The notes beneath the pieces are model-generated. The model worked only from the letters and a program-made list of their open reading frames with translations. It made no database searches and was not told the DNA's origin. Of a stretch of 64,000 bases of DNA, positions 41,735 through 51,974 are shown piece after piece (the stretch's first letter is position 1; the number at the start of each line of letters is the position of its first letter). The stretch is from Fonsecaea monophora (Eukaryota; Ascomycota; Eurotiomycetes; Chaetothyriales; Herpotrichiellaceae). The position numbers and the translations under genes are program-made. The stretch is from positions 62,001 through 126,000 of the forward strand of contig NW_019174020.1 of NCBI RefSeq assembly GCF_001642475.1, given 5' to 3'.

Positions 41735-41890
41735 CTCCTCTTCTTCCTCCTCCTCTTCTTCCTCCTCCTCTTCTTCCTCCTCCTCTTCTTCCTCCTCCTC
41801 TTCTTCCTCCTCCTCTTCTTCCTCCTCCTCTTCTTCCTCCTCCTCTTCTTCCTCCTCCTCTTCTTCCTCTTCTTCTTCCTCTTCTTTATC
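41735..41890 (+). repeat. 15-bp pyrimidine repeat (TCCTCCTCTTCTTCC), about 10 copies
   Basis: A near-perfect array. On plus it gives poly-Ser, poly-Leu/Phe or Pro-rich readings, on minus poly-Glu (continuing as DCPPEAREKIEDNVEDDGDG), Lys/Arg or Gly/Arg. The minus Glu frame flows into acidic non-repeat codons, so an acidic tract of an old minus-strand gene may have expanded. 41891-42049 holds nothing recognisable. Confidence 0.9.
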
Positions 41891-42049
41891 TTGGGTGACG
41901 AATCCATCGCGGATATTGAATCGTCTATTCTAAGCTCAAAATCCTGTAGAGAATAGGTAGGAAGGCAAGCCAGGGTGGGAAAAAAGGGCCGACGAGGTTG
42001 ATTGGGTGTCCACCTAGAGTTTCCTCAGCATTATTAGCCACACAGAGGG

Positions 42050-42175
42050 AAGAGCAACGACAATACCCTCAAGAACACTGTCTCCGATCTCCAGGGGAAC
42101 TCGCAGAGGACACTCCAGTGCACCAGGGAGGTAGCAACGATAACACCCTCAAGGACACTGTCTCCGATCTCCAGG
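42050..42175 (+). repeat. 81-bp tandem repeat, 1.5 copies, plus a stray piece
   Basis: AGCAACGACAATACCCTCAA (42052) and AGCAACGATAACACCCTCAA (42133) start parallel blocks through ACTGTCTCCGATCTCCAGGG. The inter-block piece CGCAGAGGACACTCCAGTGC (42110) recurs at 42332 as CGTAGAGGACACTCCAGTGC. Confidence 0.85.
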
Positions 42176-43011
42176 GAACCCAGAATATCGCTCTTTCGTA
42201 TCGAACAATCCCGCAGACTCATCCGGCTTGGTGTAAGATGCGCCTCCGATAAAGCGCAGGCTCGGACTCAATCGCGTAGGCAGAGCAAAGGGGTCTGGGT
42301 CTAGTAACCTTTGTAAATAAGATGGTGGACTCGTAGAGGACACTCCAGTGCCACCGGAGTCTGTATAGCTGGTCATAACACAACAGAAAACCCTGGGAGA
42401 CCGAATCAGCGCCTCGGGCCCACGTTCCACAAAGCCTCGAACGCTTCGAATGCCTCTACCTGGGCGCGATCGCTTGTTCCTAGTACTGGAAGGTCTTGAT
42501 AGGACGCCATAGTCTGCTCCGCTTCTCTGCCTCGTCGTCCTGTTGGATATGGATAGCAAAGACGCTTGGGCGCGAGATCTTCTGCGAGGGCCGCGGCGCG
42601 CGGATGTTCCACTGCTCCGAAATGGAGACCCATCCAAGACGGTCAGTATCTCTTGGTTGATCCTTGACTCTGCATCCTGGTCGACAAACATTTCACTCGT
42701 TGAGGGGCAGTAGGCAGAGCAATATCCAGCGATTCCTCCACCCCAGAGAACCCGCAATGGCTATTCCCCTCTCAGATCCTTGACGAGGACGATAGCTTCG
42801 ACCTATCGAGTGATCTTGATGCGAGAATAACTCGATAATCGGGCGTTGGTAGCCAGGTTTCGAAGCGCAGCCTCGAAGTGGTGATATTATTACTAGACGG
42901 CTCAACGTGAACAGCCTCTCGACAAATCTTCAACGCCCAATGTAGGCAGGCACAAAAGCTATCGAAAGAAGAAATGCTGATGAGTCGGAAGACCGAAATC
43001 CAAGGGTGTGA
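42176..43011 (-). other. unrecognised coding-like stretch
   Basis: A minus frame near 42520-42410 reads MASYQDLPVLGTSDRAQVEA and FEAFEALWNVGP, and the frame 42149-42757 (202 codons) overlaps it in another phase. Both look partly coding. No family is recognised. Confidence 0.25.
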
Positions 43012-43105
43012 GACGTTCCTGGAGGTGGCTGACGGACAGGGCCGGAGAGACGTCCATGGAGAGAGAGACCTTCATGGAGGTGGCTGACGGAAAGGGCCGG
43101 CAAGC
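43012..43105 (+). repeat. 56-bp tandem duplication
   Basis: GGAGGTGGCTGACGGACAGG at 43021 and GGAGGTGGCTGACGGAAAGG at 43077 begin parallel blocks. Confidence 0.85.
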
Positions 43106-44864
43106 GTTGATTGCAAGACTCAGAATAATCTCGTATATTGCCACGAGCACGATTTGCGCCATGGCCAGATGGCTCGACGCCTACAATTGCGATGCCGCAG
43201 ACAGATTTGATGACAAGCGGAAGCAGCCCAGGCCAAAAGTGGCGGCGAAAGGGCCCGTGGTGGAAGTCCAGGCGGATCTGATTCCTGGAGAGATGGGACC
43301 AGCGCAGGCTCGCCAGGCTGCTGCTGCTCCTGCCGATATGGCCAAACAGGTGGCCAACCAGAGGAGGCAAGTGCCTGGCGCCGCGAAACTCGAGGTATGT
43401 GGCTTGTTGAACTGTATCGATCATGCCAGACCGTCATCTGACTTGGGATTAGTGTCTCTCGCCTCGAGGTCAAACGGATGAAGAACAGAAGGAGATCGTG
43501 GGGTTCAGATCGAATATGCTTCTCAACAATCTGGTTAGGCTGGAGGATCGGATCATTCAGTCAATGGCAGAAATAGCCTTCCGGGAAGGCAGAAGAACAG
43601 AAGAACTGGGGTCCAGATCGAACGGGCTCCTCGGTCACCCGGCTCTCATCGCGCCACCGCTGCGGCTGATGCCGCTCTGCTAGCTGCGATATGTCGTCCT
43701 CCTCCTGCCCTCTCAGGCACAGCTGTCAGCTGCTTGGTAGTGGCGAAGATGAAAGGGGTGCGGCACGACCCTTTTTCGTAGCTATCCTGCCAGGTCTAGC
43801 TAGGACCTTTGCATTCTTGGGATCTCCGGTTTCCCAGCGTTATCGAATCTCACCGCATGCTTAAGATGGCGAACGAACGGAGTAAGAAGACAGGTAGTCA
43901 AAGAGGTCCAAGACTGTGCGGCTGACATGACTCTTCAGATCGTAACCTTTCAGCTGTCGTGCTGACTGACCCCAGCCAGTAGATCAGCAAAATTCACGTT
44001 CTCCCCGTGGCTGTATATTGAAATAACCAGTGGCATTGACCGGCGGCATTGACCAGTGGCTGACGTAGAACGTAACACCAGGAGGGGCTGTCGATGCGGT
44101 GACAGTGACGGTGAAGAAATAGGACGAGGTTTGCCGAGTCGAGCCCTTGGAAGGAGGTTGGCAAAAGATCATCAACTCTCCTCAGCTTCCACCTCATCCG
44201 TCTCCCACGAAGAATCCCTCAACCCGCCCCCCGCAGGCTCAAGGTCGCGGCACTGCCATCGCTCTCACTCTCGACAGGCATGTAATCGTATACACTGAGT
44301 TCAACGTGTGCATGACACTGCCGGCGCTGATGTAGTTCGAGGTTTGGGGCCGTCGCTGGCCGCTGGCCGCTCATCCTGCCGCCTTGGCCACGGAGCGGCC
44401 CATGTGTCCTATTGCGCCGAAAATGAGCCATGCTTGCTCGCCGGTTGAGGAAGAGCCCCATCCGGCACTTCTGCAAGGATTCCCTGAACGAGTTTAGCAA
44501 CCATACTTGGATTCAATGGTTGCGGTGGAGACTTATGTCCAGCTGCCGTCGTACAATCTTCGGTCTTGCTCCGAAACCTGCCCAGGCGCCTAAAACCTTG
44601 TGTTTATGCCTGTAGGCATCGAGCTAGGCATCGGGCTAGGCGTCAGACAAGGAAGAAGGGCGGGGGGGAGGTCGTCGTCCAAGATGTCGAGAGACGCCAA
44701 ACGTCGTACAGGGACTTCAAGGTTTGACTGGGTGAGATGGATTCAACTGGACTTCTCTTGGGCAAAGCGTCTTGTCGAAGACGTTTGCAGGGGCAGATCG
44801 TGACCTTTGTAAAGAAACAGACGTGATCGTGGGATTGGTCTCCTCAGACTGCTGCCGTCAGGGT
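43106..44864. other. no gene recognised
   Basis: The plus frame 43008-43481 (157 codons, Ala/Gln-rich: QARQAAAAPADMAKQVANQR) may be a helical protein segment but has no recognisable domain. CTTCCGGGAAGGCAGAAG is a short palindrome near 43578. 43690-44860 shows only short frames. A short GGCATCG(A/G)GCTAGGC pair lies at 44615-44642. Confidence 0.35.
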
Positions 44865-44985
44865 GAATACGAGTCTGACGGCCAAGTCAGGGCGCTGGTC
44901 GCTCTGGGCGCCGACGCCTGCATCGTTGGACGGGACGCTGAAAAGGCGAGAGAGGTGCTTTCCCGTTGCCAGGGTCGAACACTCT
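44865..44985 (+). pseudogene. 2,4-dienoyl-CoA reductase-like SDR fragment
   Basis: The plus strand reads GQVRALVALGADACIVGRDA then EKAREVLSRCQGR. In fungal peroxisomal 2,4-dienoyl-CoA reductases the N-terminal Rossmann segment runs SAQVRALVALGADACIVGRN followed by EKT. The glycine-rich loop that should precede it is unrecognisable (DCCRQGEYESDG). After CQGR the frame runs straight into a 21-bp repeat array. The catalytic SDR residues are absent. Intact enzymes reduce 2,4-dienoyl-CoA during beta-oxidation of unsaturated fatty acids. Confidence 0.75.
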
Positions 44986-45130
44986 TTATTGACATGGGGA
45001 CGCTCTTGATTGACATGAGAACGCTCTTCATTGACATGGGGACGCTCTTCATTGACAAGAGGACACTCTTCATTGACAAGAGGACACTCTTCGTTGACAT
45101 GGGGACGCTCTTCGTTGACATGGGGAGGTG
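44985..45130 (+). repeat. 21-bp tandem repeat, 7 copies, fused in frame to the SDR relic
   Basis: The unit ACGCTCTTCATTGACATGGGG with few variants reads TLFIDMG on plus and SVPMSMK / HVNEERP on minus. The plus frame from the SDR piece stays open to 45179. Confidence 0.9.
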
Positions 45131-45239
45131 GCTCGCTGCTATTCACCCCTCGCCGCCGGCGCCTGTTCCACCATCTTGACACATTCTGCTGACCAAGAAT
45201 GTAAGAGTCTGCTTGCTGACCACCGAGGATGATGGTTGA

Positions 45240-45640
45240 CGCTTCCCTAGACGCTTCATCCATGTAATCACTGCCATCATCGTCTTCATCAACGTCAATA
45301 CCCCATTTGGGTCATCAAAACCCGGTTGATGTCGCAATCCAACAAAGCCGCTGCCGCCAGTGAGAGAGAAATCGATGACGGGTTCAAGGACGTCGGGAAC
45401 GAGAGGAGGACCGACTCCATTCACGATGTATTCGTTGGCCTGCGTCACCAAGAACGCCGGACCGATCAAGATCTCGGTAAGGCTGATACCACGAGCCCCA
45501 TGCACCGTTGGGCACGCACGGCTCTGCAGAGAAAATGAATGGCCAAGCAAGAACGCAAGAGGGGGAAGAGAGACCGGGGAGTCAGAGAGACCTCGGGAAG
45601 CCTTTACTGGCCCCAGTTTCAGACGGTACAGGACGTACAC
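45240..45640 (-). pseudogene. unrecognised coding relic
   Basis: The minus frame 45640-45143 (165 codons) reads RACPTVHGARGISLTEILIG, PAFLVTQANEYIVNGVGPPL, VPDVLEPVIDFSLTGGSGFV and PGFDDPNGVLTLMKTMMAV. It is the most protein-like unnamed stretch in the left 54 kb, with a hydrophobic/acidic pattern and no stops. The end runs into the edge of the 21-bp repeat area. I do not recognise the family and see no start context. Confidence 0.4.
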
Positions 45641-46649
45641 AATCCGGCTAACCTGGCGCTTTCATTTCGGACACAGACTGGCGATTCGACCAAAAGGCAG
45701 AGGCTTGCGCGCCCGGAACAGGCCCTGATCTTCAGATCTGACTCAGGTTCGACTGTGAGGCGTCCGTGGCCTCCCTGACAAAAGGAAGGCTGTAGGACTT
45801 GGCTGCGGATTGCCCATTTCGACTTCTTTTTCCCCCAGCGGAGGGAGTCTAATACCTTGGACTATTACCATACCCAGGGGGGCTGTCTGGCTGTCTGGCT
45901 GTCAAGCATTAAACACGTCAAAAATGCCGTGCAGCCGAGGCTGTCGCGTACGTGGACTGTGCTGGCGTCCGAGCCGCTGGCCAGAGTGACGCTGACGCTG
46001 GCGCTGGCACTCGGGGTCGTCCGGGCCCTGTCGCTGGGCGATTCTGTCGTCGAGTTTTGGTCCGCTTCATCTTCGATCTCTTCTTCTTCCTCTTCGTCAT
46101 CCACATCCGATTGCGTGACTGATGGTGGTTGGCGCGCAGCAAGCCAGTCATCCTTGGTCGCCCATAAGCCGCTACCCTCGAGCAACGGCGCAGGAGGCGC
46201 CCAGAGCCGTCGGAGGATGTAGCTACCTAGTCGCCCAGCTGTTCAATATCTGGATCTCGCTTGACTGTGGCCGATCCAGGGTCGAGCTTCGGGGTGCCTC
46301 GTGTCCGCTGTCGTCACGGTGGTGATGTTCGAGGGGCCGGCAAGTGTCGAATCGGTGAACCAGGTAGGGCGTGGAGAGATAGATGTCTGACGATATGATA
46401 TGATAATGCCCCGAGGTTTCGTCACCTGCCGTGCTGCCGTACGTCCTCTTTCTTGTCTGTAGCGATAGATCGCAGAGGACTGAATTGGCAGGCAGGTAGG
46501 ATGGCAGATATAGACGTGTAATGTAGTAGCAATAATGCCGCACAGGGCTCATTCTTTCCTCTTCCAATATCGATAAATGTCTTTGCAGGAGAACAATCTT
46601 TCTGGCGTCAAACCAAGCTGGCACTCGGGAGTAGTAGGGACACTTGCTG
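45641..46649. other. no gene recognised; acidic minus-strand frame
   Basis: The minus frame 46185-45865 (106 codons) contains SDVDDEEEEEEIEDEADQ and a Ser/Thr-rich tail. It could be part of an acidic protein, but a TCTTCTTCCTCTTCGTC microsatellite alone would also produce it. 46223-46649 shows only short frames. Confidence 0.35.
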
Positions 46650-48640
46650 TACCATGTATTCGGTAGCCTCAGGGGGTATGCATATGGTAAGCCTCGAGGA
46701 GAAGAAGTGCGACAGCCGTGGTGTGATACGGCACGTATCGTCTTTGGCGGCGAATCTCATGAATGGACGACCGACCGACTGACCGACTGGCTCGCTGGCT
46801 TCCTGGTGGTTGTATGAATGAATGGAAGACTGAACGTCTGAACGACTGAATGACTCACTCGCTGTCCTCCGGACGGCAGTATATGGTAAGCCGCGGGGGG
46901 AAGTCCTCCAGCCGTTATATCGTACGCAGGCGGAGTATCTCATGAACAAATGAACGACTGAACGACTGAACGACTGACTGGCAGCGGGCCAGACGGAATA
47001 ACGTACGTGCCGTTTTCAGGCCGAGCATCTCATGAGTCTGAACGCCGAGACGTCAAGGGGACCACATGGAGTGGTCGATACAGACTGTCCTATTGTGATC
47101 GAGTCCCTTTTGAGGCAGATTGATGCATCATCTCCTATCTACTTCAATGCATATCCTCGTTACTCATGCGGCCCTTACGGCGTAGATGACCTCGCAGATC
47201 TTGAAGACAAAGGTCAAGCCCGAACTGACGCCGGCGCGGGTGCCGACGCTGGGAGAGGTGCGCGGCTGCATCGTGGTGGTGCTGGTCCGCCGCTTCGTGC
47301 TCGAGGAGCCACTGCGCCACGAATGGAACCGCCGCGCGCGGCAGAAGCGTCCATGCGCGCATTGGGAAGAAGTTCTTTCTGTATCAAGGGAACGTTGTCT
47401 TCAGGAATGCTGGGGGAGACAGCTTGAACTTCTGAGACTGACCAACGGACTGAGTGACTCGCTGACTTTCCCGACGGCTGTATACGGTAAGCCTCAGGGG
47501 GAAGGAAGTAACCTCATAGCCGTGGTTTGGTACGTGCCGTTTAGATAGAGAATCGATTGAATGAATGACTGAATGAATGACTGACTGACTGACTGCCTTC
47601 CCCGGCCGGCTGTTTCTGCCTTTGACCGTTCGATCCTACCGCCGTAGGACGTGCCGTTGTTGACGGAGAATCTCATCTCATGAATAAATGAACGAACGAG
47701 TGACTGACCGACTGACTGACTGAGTAAGCTGCTGCCCTTCCCAGCGGCTGTATACGATAGCGTCAACGAAGAGGAAGTACAACAGCCGTAGTGTGGTACG
47801 TATCGTCTTCAGCGGAGAATCTCGCCAATGAATAAATGAACGAACGACTGACTGACACATCGCTTGCCGCCGAGACTGTGTTTTGGACGTTTGGTTCCCT
47901 AAACAGAAGACTTCGGCTCAGGGCTGTGCTCCCCTATTCTCTCGCATACCCGACGGACAATCACCGATCATGAGTGCTGTCGCTTTCATCTGCCTCTGTC
48001 GATGCGGTAATGGAGTGTATCCATGCTGCGGAGCAGTCCTGCGTGTCAAGGACTTCATCTTCAGCCTTGCTTGCGCAGTCGAAGTCGCCACTGATGGGTT
48101 CAAGGGTAGCTCTCCGTCCACGAGAGGGGTGAGTGACTCGCCAGAGGATTGCGGAATTTGAACGGGATTGCGGGTCGTCGATCTTGTATTTCATCGTCAG
48201 TGTGCGAATTCTGACCGACTGACTGAATCGTTGCCCTTCCTGGCGGCTGTATACGATAGCCTCAGGGAGGAGGAAGCATAGCAGTAGTACGTGCCGTTTT
48301 TAGGCGGAGAATCGAATGAATGAACGACTGATTGACTGACTGAGCAAATCGTCACCCTTCCCGGCGGTTGTATTCGATAACGTCAGCGGAGGTAAGTAGA
48401 ATCTCATGGATGGATGGATGAATGGATGAACGAGCGACTGACCGAGTAGCTCGCTGCCCTTCTCGGTGGCTGTATACGATAGCGTCAGGGGGGAGGGAAG
48501 TACAGCCATGATACGTGCCGTCTTTAGCGGAGACCTCACGAATGAGTTAGCGGAGAATCTCATGGATGGATGAATGAACGGACGACTGACTGTCCTCCCT
48601 CCCCGGCGGCTGTAGACAGTAGCCTCAGGGAGAAGTCCTA
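46650..48640 (+). repeat. interspersed 105-275 bp repeat family, about 8 copies
   Basis: Each copy has (1) a GAATGAACGACTGACTGACT stretch, (2) CCCTTCCCGGCGGCTGTATA then CGATAGCCTCAGGG, (3) GGAAGTACAGCCGTGGT then ACGTGCCGTTTT, (4) GGCGGAGAATCTCATGAATG leading into the next copy. Core (2) is found near 46665, 46877, 47473, 47747, 48244, 48365, 48469 and 48606, with a variant at 47600. Copies are diverged and separated by other sequence, including a possible PI-PLC fragment (47186-47400) and a unique block at 47870-48180. A detached copy is at 37385-37690. Confidence 0.85.
47186..47400 (+). pseudogene. possible PI-specific phospholipase C-like fragment
   Basis: The plus strand reads QILKTKVKPELTPARVPTLG, EVRGCIVVV and RRFVLEEPLRHEW. 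Bacterial-type PI-PLC X-domain proteins of fungi have a PTLGEARGKIVLLxRF segment preceded by a similar helix, and the order and spacing fit. The catalytic His residues lie upstream in the family and are not seen. The match is short, so the assignment is tentative. It sits inside the 46.6-48.6 kb repeat family. Confidence 0.4.
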
Positions 48641-50540
48641 CAGCCGTGGCGTGCGTCTAGGGGACAGCAGCAGCGTCTATTTGGGACAGATGACAGATGT
48701 AGATGTACTCCCATGATCCCAGTCACCGCCAGCAAGGGCAGAAGGCAAGGCGCGCGCACCTGAGTGGAAATGCGTTGTGTTTTGTCCTTGAGGACTCTTC
48801 TGAGAATCTGTTTCGAAACATGGAGAGCTCTCCTCCGCAAATGCGCTCAAAGACAGTTCGTAGGGCTCGTAGGGTTCGCAGGGTTCGTAGGCTGAATAGT
48901 CAAGACTCGAAACTGTCGTATTCCACGGATTAAATATCATATGGATATTAGATCTGCAGAAATCGTGCCCGAATGATAGAGGACCATCCAAAGCACTCTG
49001 ATAGCAGGGGACAGGAGTGCCGTAAATGGCTGTGCTCGCCGCATAGCGTGCTGCGGAGCGAGAGAGGACGATGCGGCAGAAATGACGGCGTCAAGGGCGC
49101 TCTGTGCTGGAGAAGTCTCCTCCTCTTTACCAAGGACAGAGAAGAGGCTGATTCGAGCATTTGTGACAATAGGGAAGAGGCGGCGGCGGCGGCGGTAGCA
49201 ACGACATACTGCGACGATGCGGTTTCCAGAGCAGCCTGGTAGAACGAAACGGAGCAGGAGTGCCATGAACGGCAGTGCTGGCAGCATACGCATCTAGGGT
49301 TTCATGTAAGATTCAAGCTCTGCGCGACCCCTCCGCCCAGCAGGATCTCTGAAGACTCACCGTGTACAAGACTCGTACCTCTCTAAGGAAGAATGGTCGA
49401 CGTGAGGAAGAAAGATTTGTAACAGGCATTGTAACAGGCATTGGTGCTGCGTGTCAGATGTCAGATGCACGCCCCCCTGGAAAGGCCTTAAGGTGGCGCC
49501 CATGAAGCTTCTGGTTATTCATCGCCAGCCCAGACTCGGCTTTCCGACCACCATCTGCGCAGACACATGGCAGGCCGGAAGAGAAGCTCTGACGGTTCGT
49601 TCATCACGCCGTAGACGCTGGGAGTCGAGGGGGAGTGAACCAGGCTCGGCATGACTCCAGCTCGAACTTGGGGGTGTTTGTGGGTGCTGCTGGTGCTTCT
49701 GTAACAGCCATTGTCATAGCCATTGTAACAGGCGTTGTATCAGCCACTGGAACAGCCAGTGGAACAGCCTACTTACTCACCAAGCTCGTATTGTGTTGCT
49801 ATGAACAGGAGTGTCCTCAAGACTACGTCCGCCAGTCTCTCCCGGCTCGGGAGGAACCTACGGAGAATACGTGTGGTCATCGGTCGGACTTTTTGACGAA
49901 CTCGTCCTTTCGGAGTGCCGGCGGGTCAAGTTCGCGTTTCAGTGGAAGAAAGTGGCCTGGTAGGGTAGAAGAGCCAAGGGCAGCTGCGCAGGGGGCGGGG
50001 TACTCGGTAGACATGACTGACGCTTGGGTGGCTGGCTTGGAGGCTGACTGGCTTGGTGGCTGGCTTGGAGGAAGGCCCTTTCTGTTCTGGGGGAGGTACC
50101 TAGCCAAGAGACTTCAGATAGACAAGGGTGGCCACGTGGGTTATCGAGAGATCTTTGGCTAAGCGCCATTAGCAACGTGGTGACAAAGAAACAAAGAATA
50201 GCCATTGACCTTCATTGGAGGGATAACTGGTGAAAGTCTAGGCCGACGCTGACGACGGAGCAATTCGTAGGCTGGTACGTACCGTTTTGGGGTGAGAGTC
50301 TCTTGACACGGGCGATGGGGTGAATCGGGGCGGCGGCCACTATTGTGCTTCGTCCATTTCCCCCGAGAGATGCTTTCATGGACAGAGTTGGTGCCCATTC
50401 ACGCAAGGCAAGCCGAGAGCCGTGGCCTTGGTGGTCTTGGTGGTCTTGGTCATCTCCGACGAGCCCGTCAAGCCTCCGTTCTTACCTACCACGTAGCGAT
50501 GGGACCACGTAGCGATGGGACCACGTAGCGATGGGGAGAA
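48641..50540. other. no gene recognised; diverged 250-bp duplication
   Basis: GGGACAGGAGTGCCGTAAAT (49007) and GAGCAGGAGTGCCATGAACG (49250) mark two diverged copies. The minus readings share YAASTA(I/V)xGTP(V/A)P words. 49410-49445 and 49700-49760 hold small TGTAACAGGCATTG / GGAACAGCCAGTG repeats. The 175-codon plus frame 49635-50162 has no recognisable domain. GGGACCACGTAGCGAT is repeated three times at 50498-50533. Confidence 0.4.
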
Positions 50541-50892
50541 TCGTTGGTGGCATCACGAGTATATGGCGCTCTCGCCAGCTCCCTCAGCTGCAGGGGCCTC
50601 TTCAGCGGCCTTCTCCTCGGCAGTCTCTGCTTTTTCATTGACATTCGGACCAAGGGACACAAGCTTGTGAATGCGCTCGGTAAAGCTGGCGGGCTCTTCA
50701 ATGGTGAAGCCGGAGACGAGCAGAGAGGTCTCAAAGAGAAGCTGGGTGGTAGACTTGACGGTGCGGTCGTTCTCGCCGTCAGTCTCGACCTTCTTCTTGA
50801 GCTCACGAGTGATGGGTGGCTTGAGCGAAATCTCGAATGTCTTCTTTGAGGACATGGAAGAGGGAGATGTTCGTTGGTGGTATAACGAGCAT
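50541..50892. repeat. 22-bp direct repeats flanking the Hsp90 fragment
   Basis: TCGTTGGTGGCATCACGAGT-AT (50541-50562) and TCGTTGGTGGTATAACGAGC-AT (50871-50892) agree at 19 of 22 positions. They bracket the Hsp90-derived segment. The left copy overlaps its stop codon; the right copy ends the reading 16 bp before its first ATG. They could be target-site or recombination scars. Confidence 0.8.
50553..50855 (-). pseudogene. HSP90: Hsp90 C-terminal fragment
   Basis: The 100-codon minus frame starts at an internal Hsp90 Met (MSSKKTFEISLKPPITRELK) and runs through ENDRTVKSTTQLLFETSLLV, SGFTIEEPASFTERIHKLVS and an acidic Ala/Glu tail to AAEGAGESAIYS. This is the last 100 residues of cytosolic Hsp90: the C-terminal dimerisation helices and the charged tail. 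The final MEEVD that docks TPR co-chaperones is replaced by IYS and a stop, exactly where the left 22-bp flanking repeat begins. No frameshift is present and substitutions are few, so the copy looks recent. The ATPase and middle domains (about 600 residues) are absent. It is unlikely to act as a chaperone. Confidence 0.9.
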
Positions 50893-50939
50893 GAGGACCG
50901 GGCACACGGGTTAGCTAAGAAGCAACCATTGTTTGGAGA

Positions 50940-51125
50940 CGAGACAGAGTGGAGGGAAGACAGGAGAACGGAAGGAAGACAGGAGGATGGAGAGAGGGCA
51001 GGAGAACGGAGAGAAGACAGGAAGGTAGAGAGAGTAGAGGAGAATGGAGAAGCAGGCGAATGGAGACAAGGTATGAGAATGGAGACAAGGCAGGAGAGTA
51101 GAAAAGAGAACAGAGTGGTGTAGTA
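50940..51125 (+). repeat. GGAGAATGGAGACAAGGCAG repeat, locus 2 of 3
   Basis: About eight 20-24 bp degenerate units, ending GTGGTGTAGTAGAGGGGAAG. Minus frames through it read CLHSHTLSPFACFS-type words. Confidence 0.85.
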
Positions 51126-51974
51126 GAGGGGAAGAGACTCTACCTTTCATTTACAACAGCTTCTCCAATGTTTCTTCGAGGAATCTGTCAATTTTGCTAG
51201 GTTATTGAGCTGATAACTTCGCAGAGTCAGTGTCAGGTCTGATGCGAGCAAGTTGGGAACGAGAGATCGTGGCTCACTCATCTTGTGCTTCTTCTTCTGT
51301 TGAACGGCAGGAGATTCTCCGTGTGGCCAAGGAGGGACATTCCAATCAGGTCGTGAGGTCGTGCCGGCTAGTCCGAGTCGGCGACGTCCAGAGTTCAATC
51401 GCCAGATCAAAGACGAGAGCATGGCTGGGCAGCCCACCATAAAGGACGAAAGCGAGGAAGACGAATCTCCTCCTCGATGCCTGCCGCGTCCCGAAGCCCA
51501 GTCCTGGTGGAGCTTTTGGCTCAAGCCGTTTTCCTTGGACCATCGGCTATTGTCTGAAACAGGTGGTATCACGGAGTAATCATGCGACCAGCTGACGAGG
51601 CGTCGTCCACGAGTTCATCGGCGGCGCCATGAAGATTCTCGTTGGCTCCACTGCTGCAAACATGAAACTGGGTCGCTGGCGAGGTTTTTCCTGTTTATTA
51701 TCGGGCACAGCATGATACACTGATAGATAGCGTTGGCTGTCGGTGGAGCTCAAAGAGGTCGCTGAGATGTAGGCTCTAGGCTGTCCCAAACTCTTTCCGG
51801 CCAAAGAGCCTGGCGCCATGAGTGCTGTCATTGAAAGTGAACGAGGCGGTGCGAGCGGGCGACCGGACCAAGGAGACATCTTCGCTGCATGAAGCCGCAA
51901 GGCAGGCCGTGGTGTCACGGTCTCTCAGGTCATAATACATGACAGCCACGCGTCATCGGCTTTAGAAGTAAGAG
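51126..51974. other. no gene recognised
   Basis: Frames of 112-141 codons on the minus strand (51147-51572, 51580-51918) have no recognisable domain. Confidence 0.35.

Noticed and set aside
41697..41933. poly-Ser or poly-Lys/Arg proteins across the 41.7-kb array
   Set aside because: All six phases are open because of a 15-bp pyrimidine repeat.
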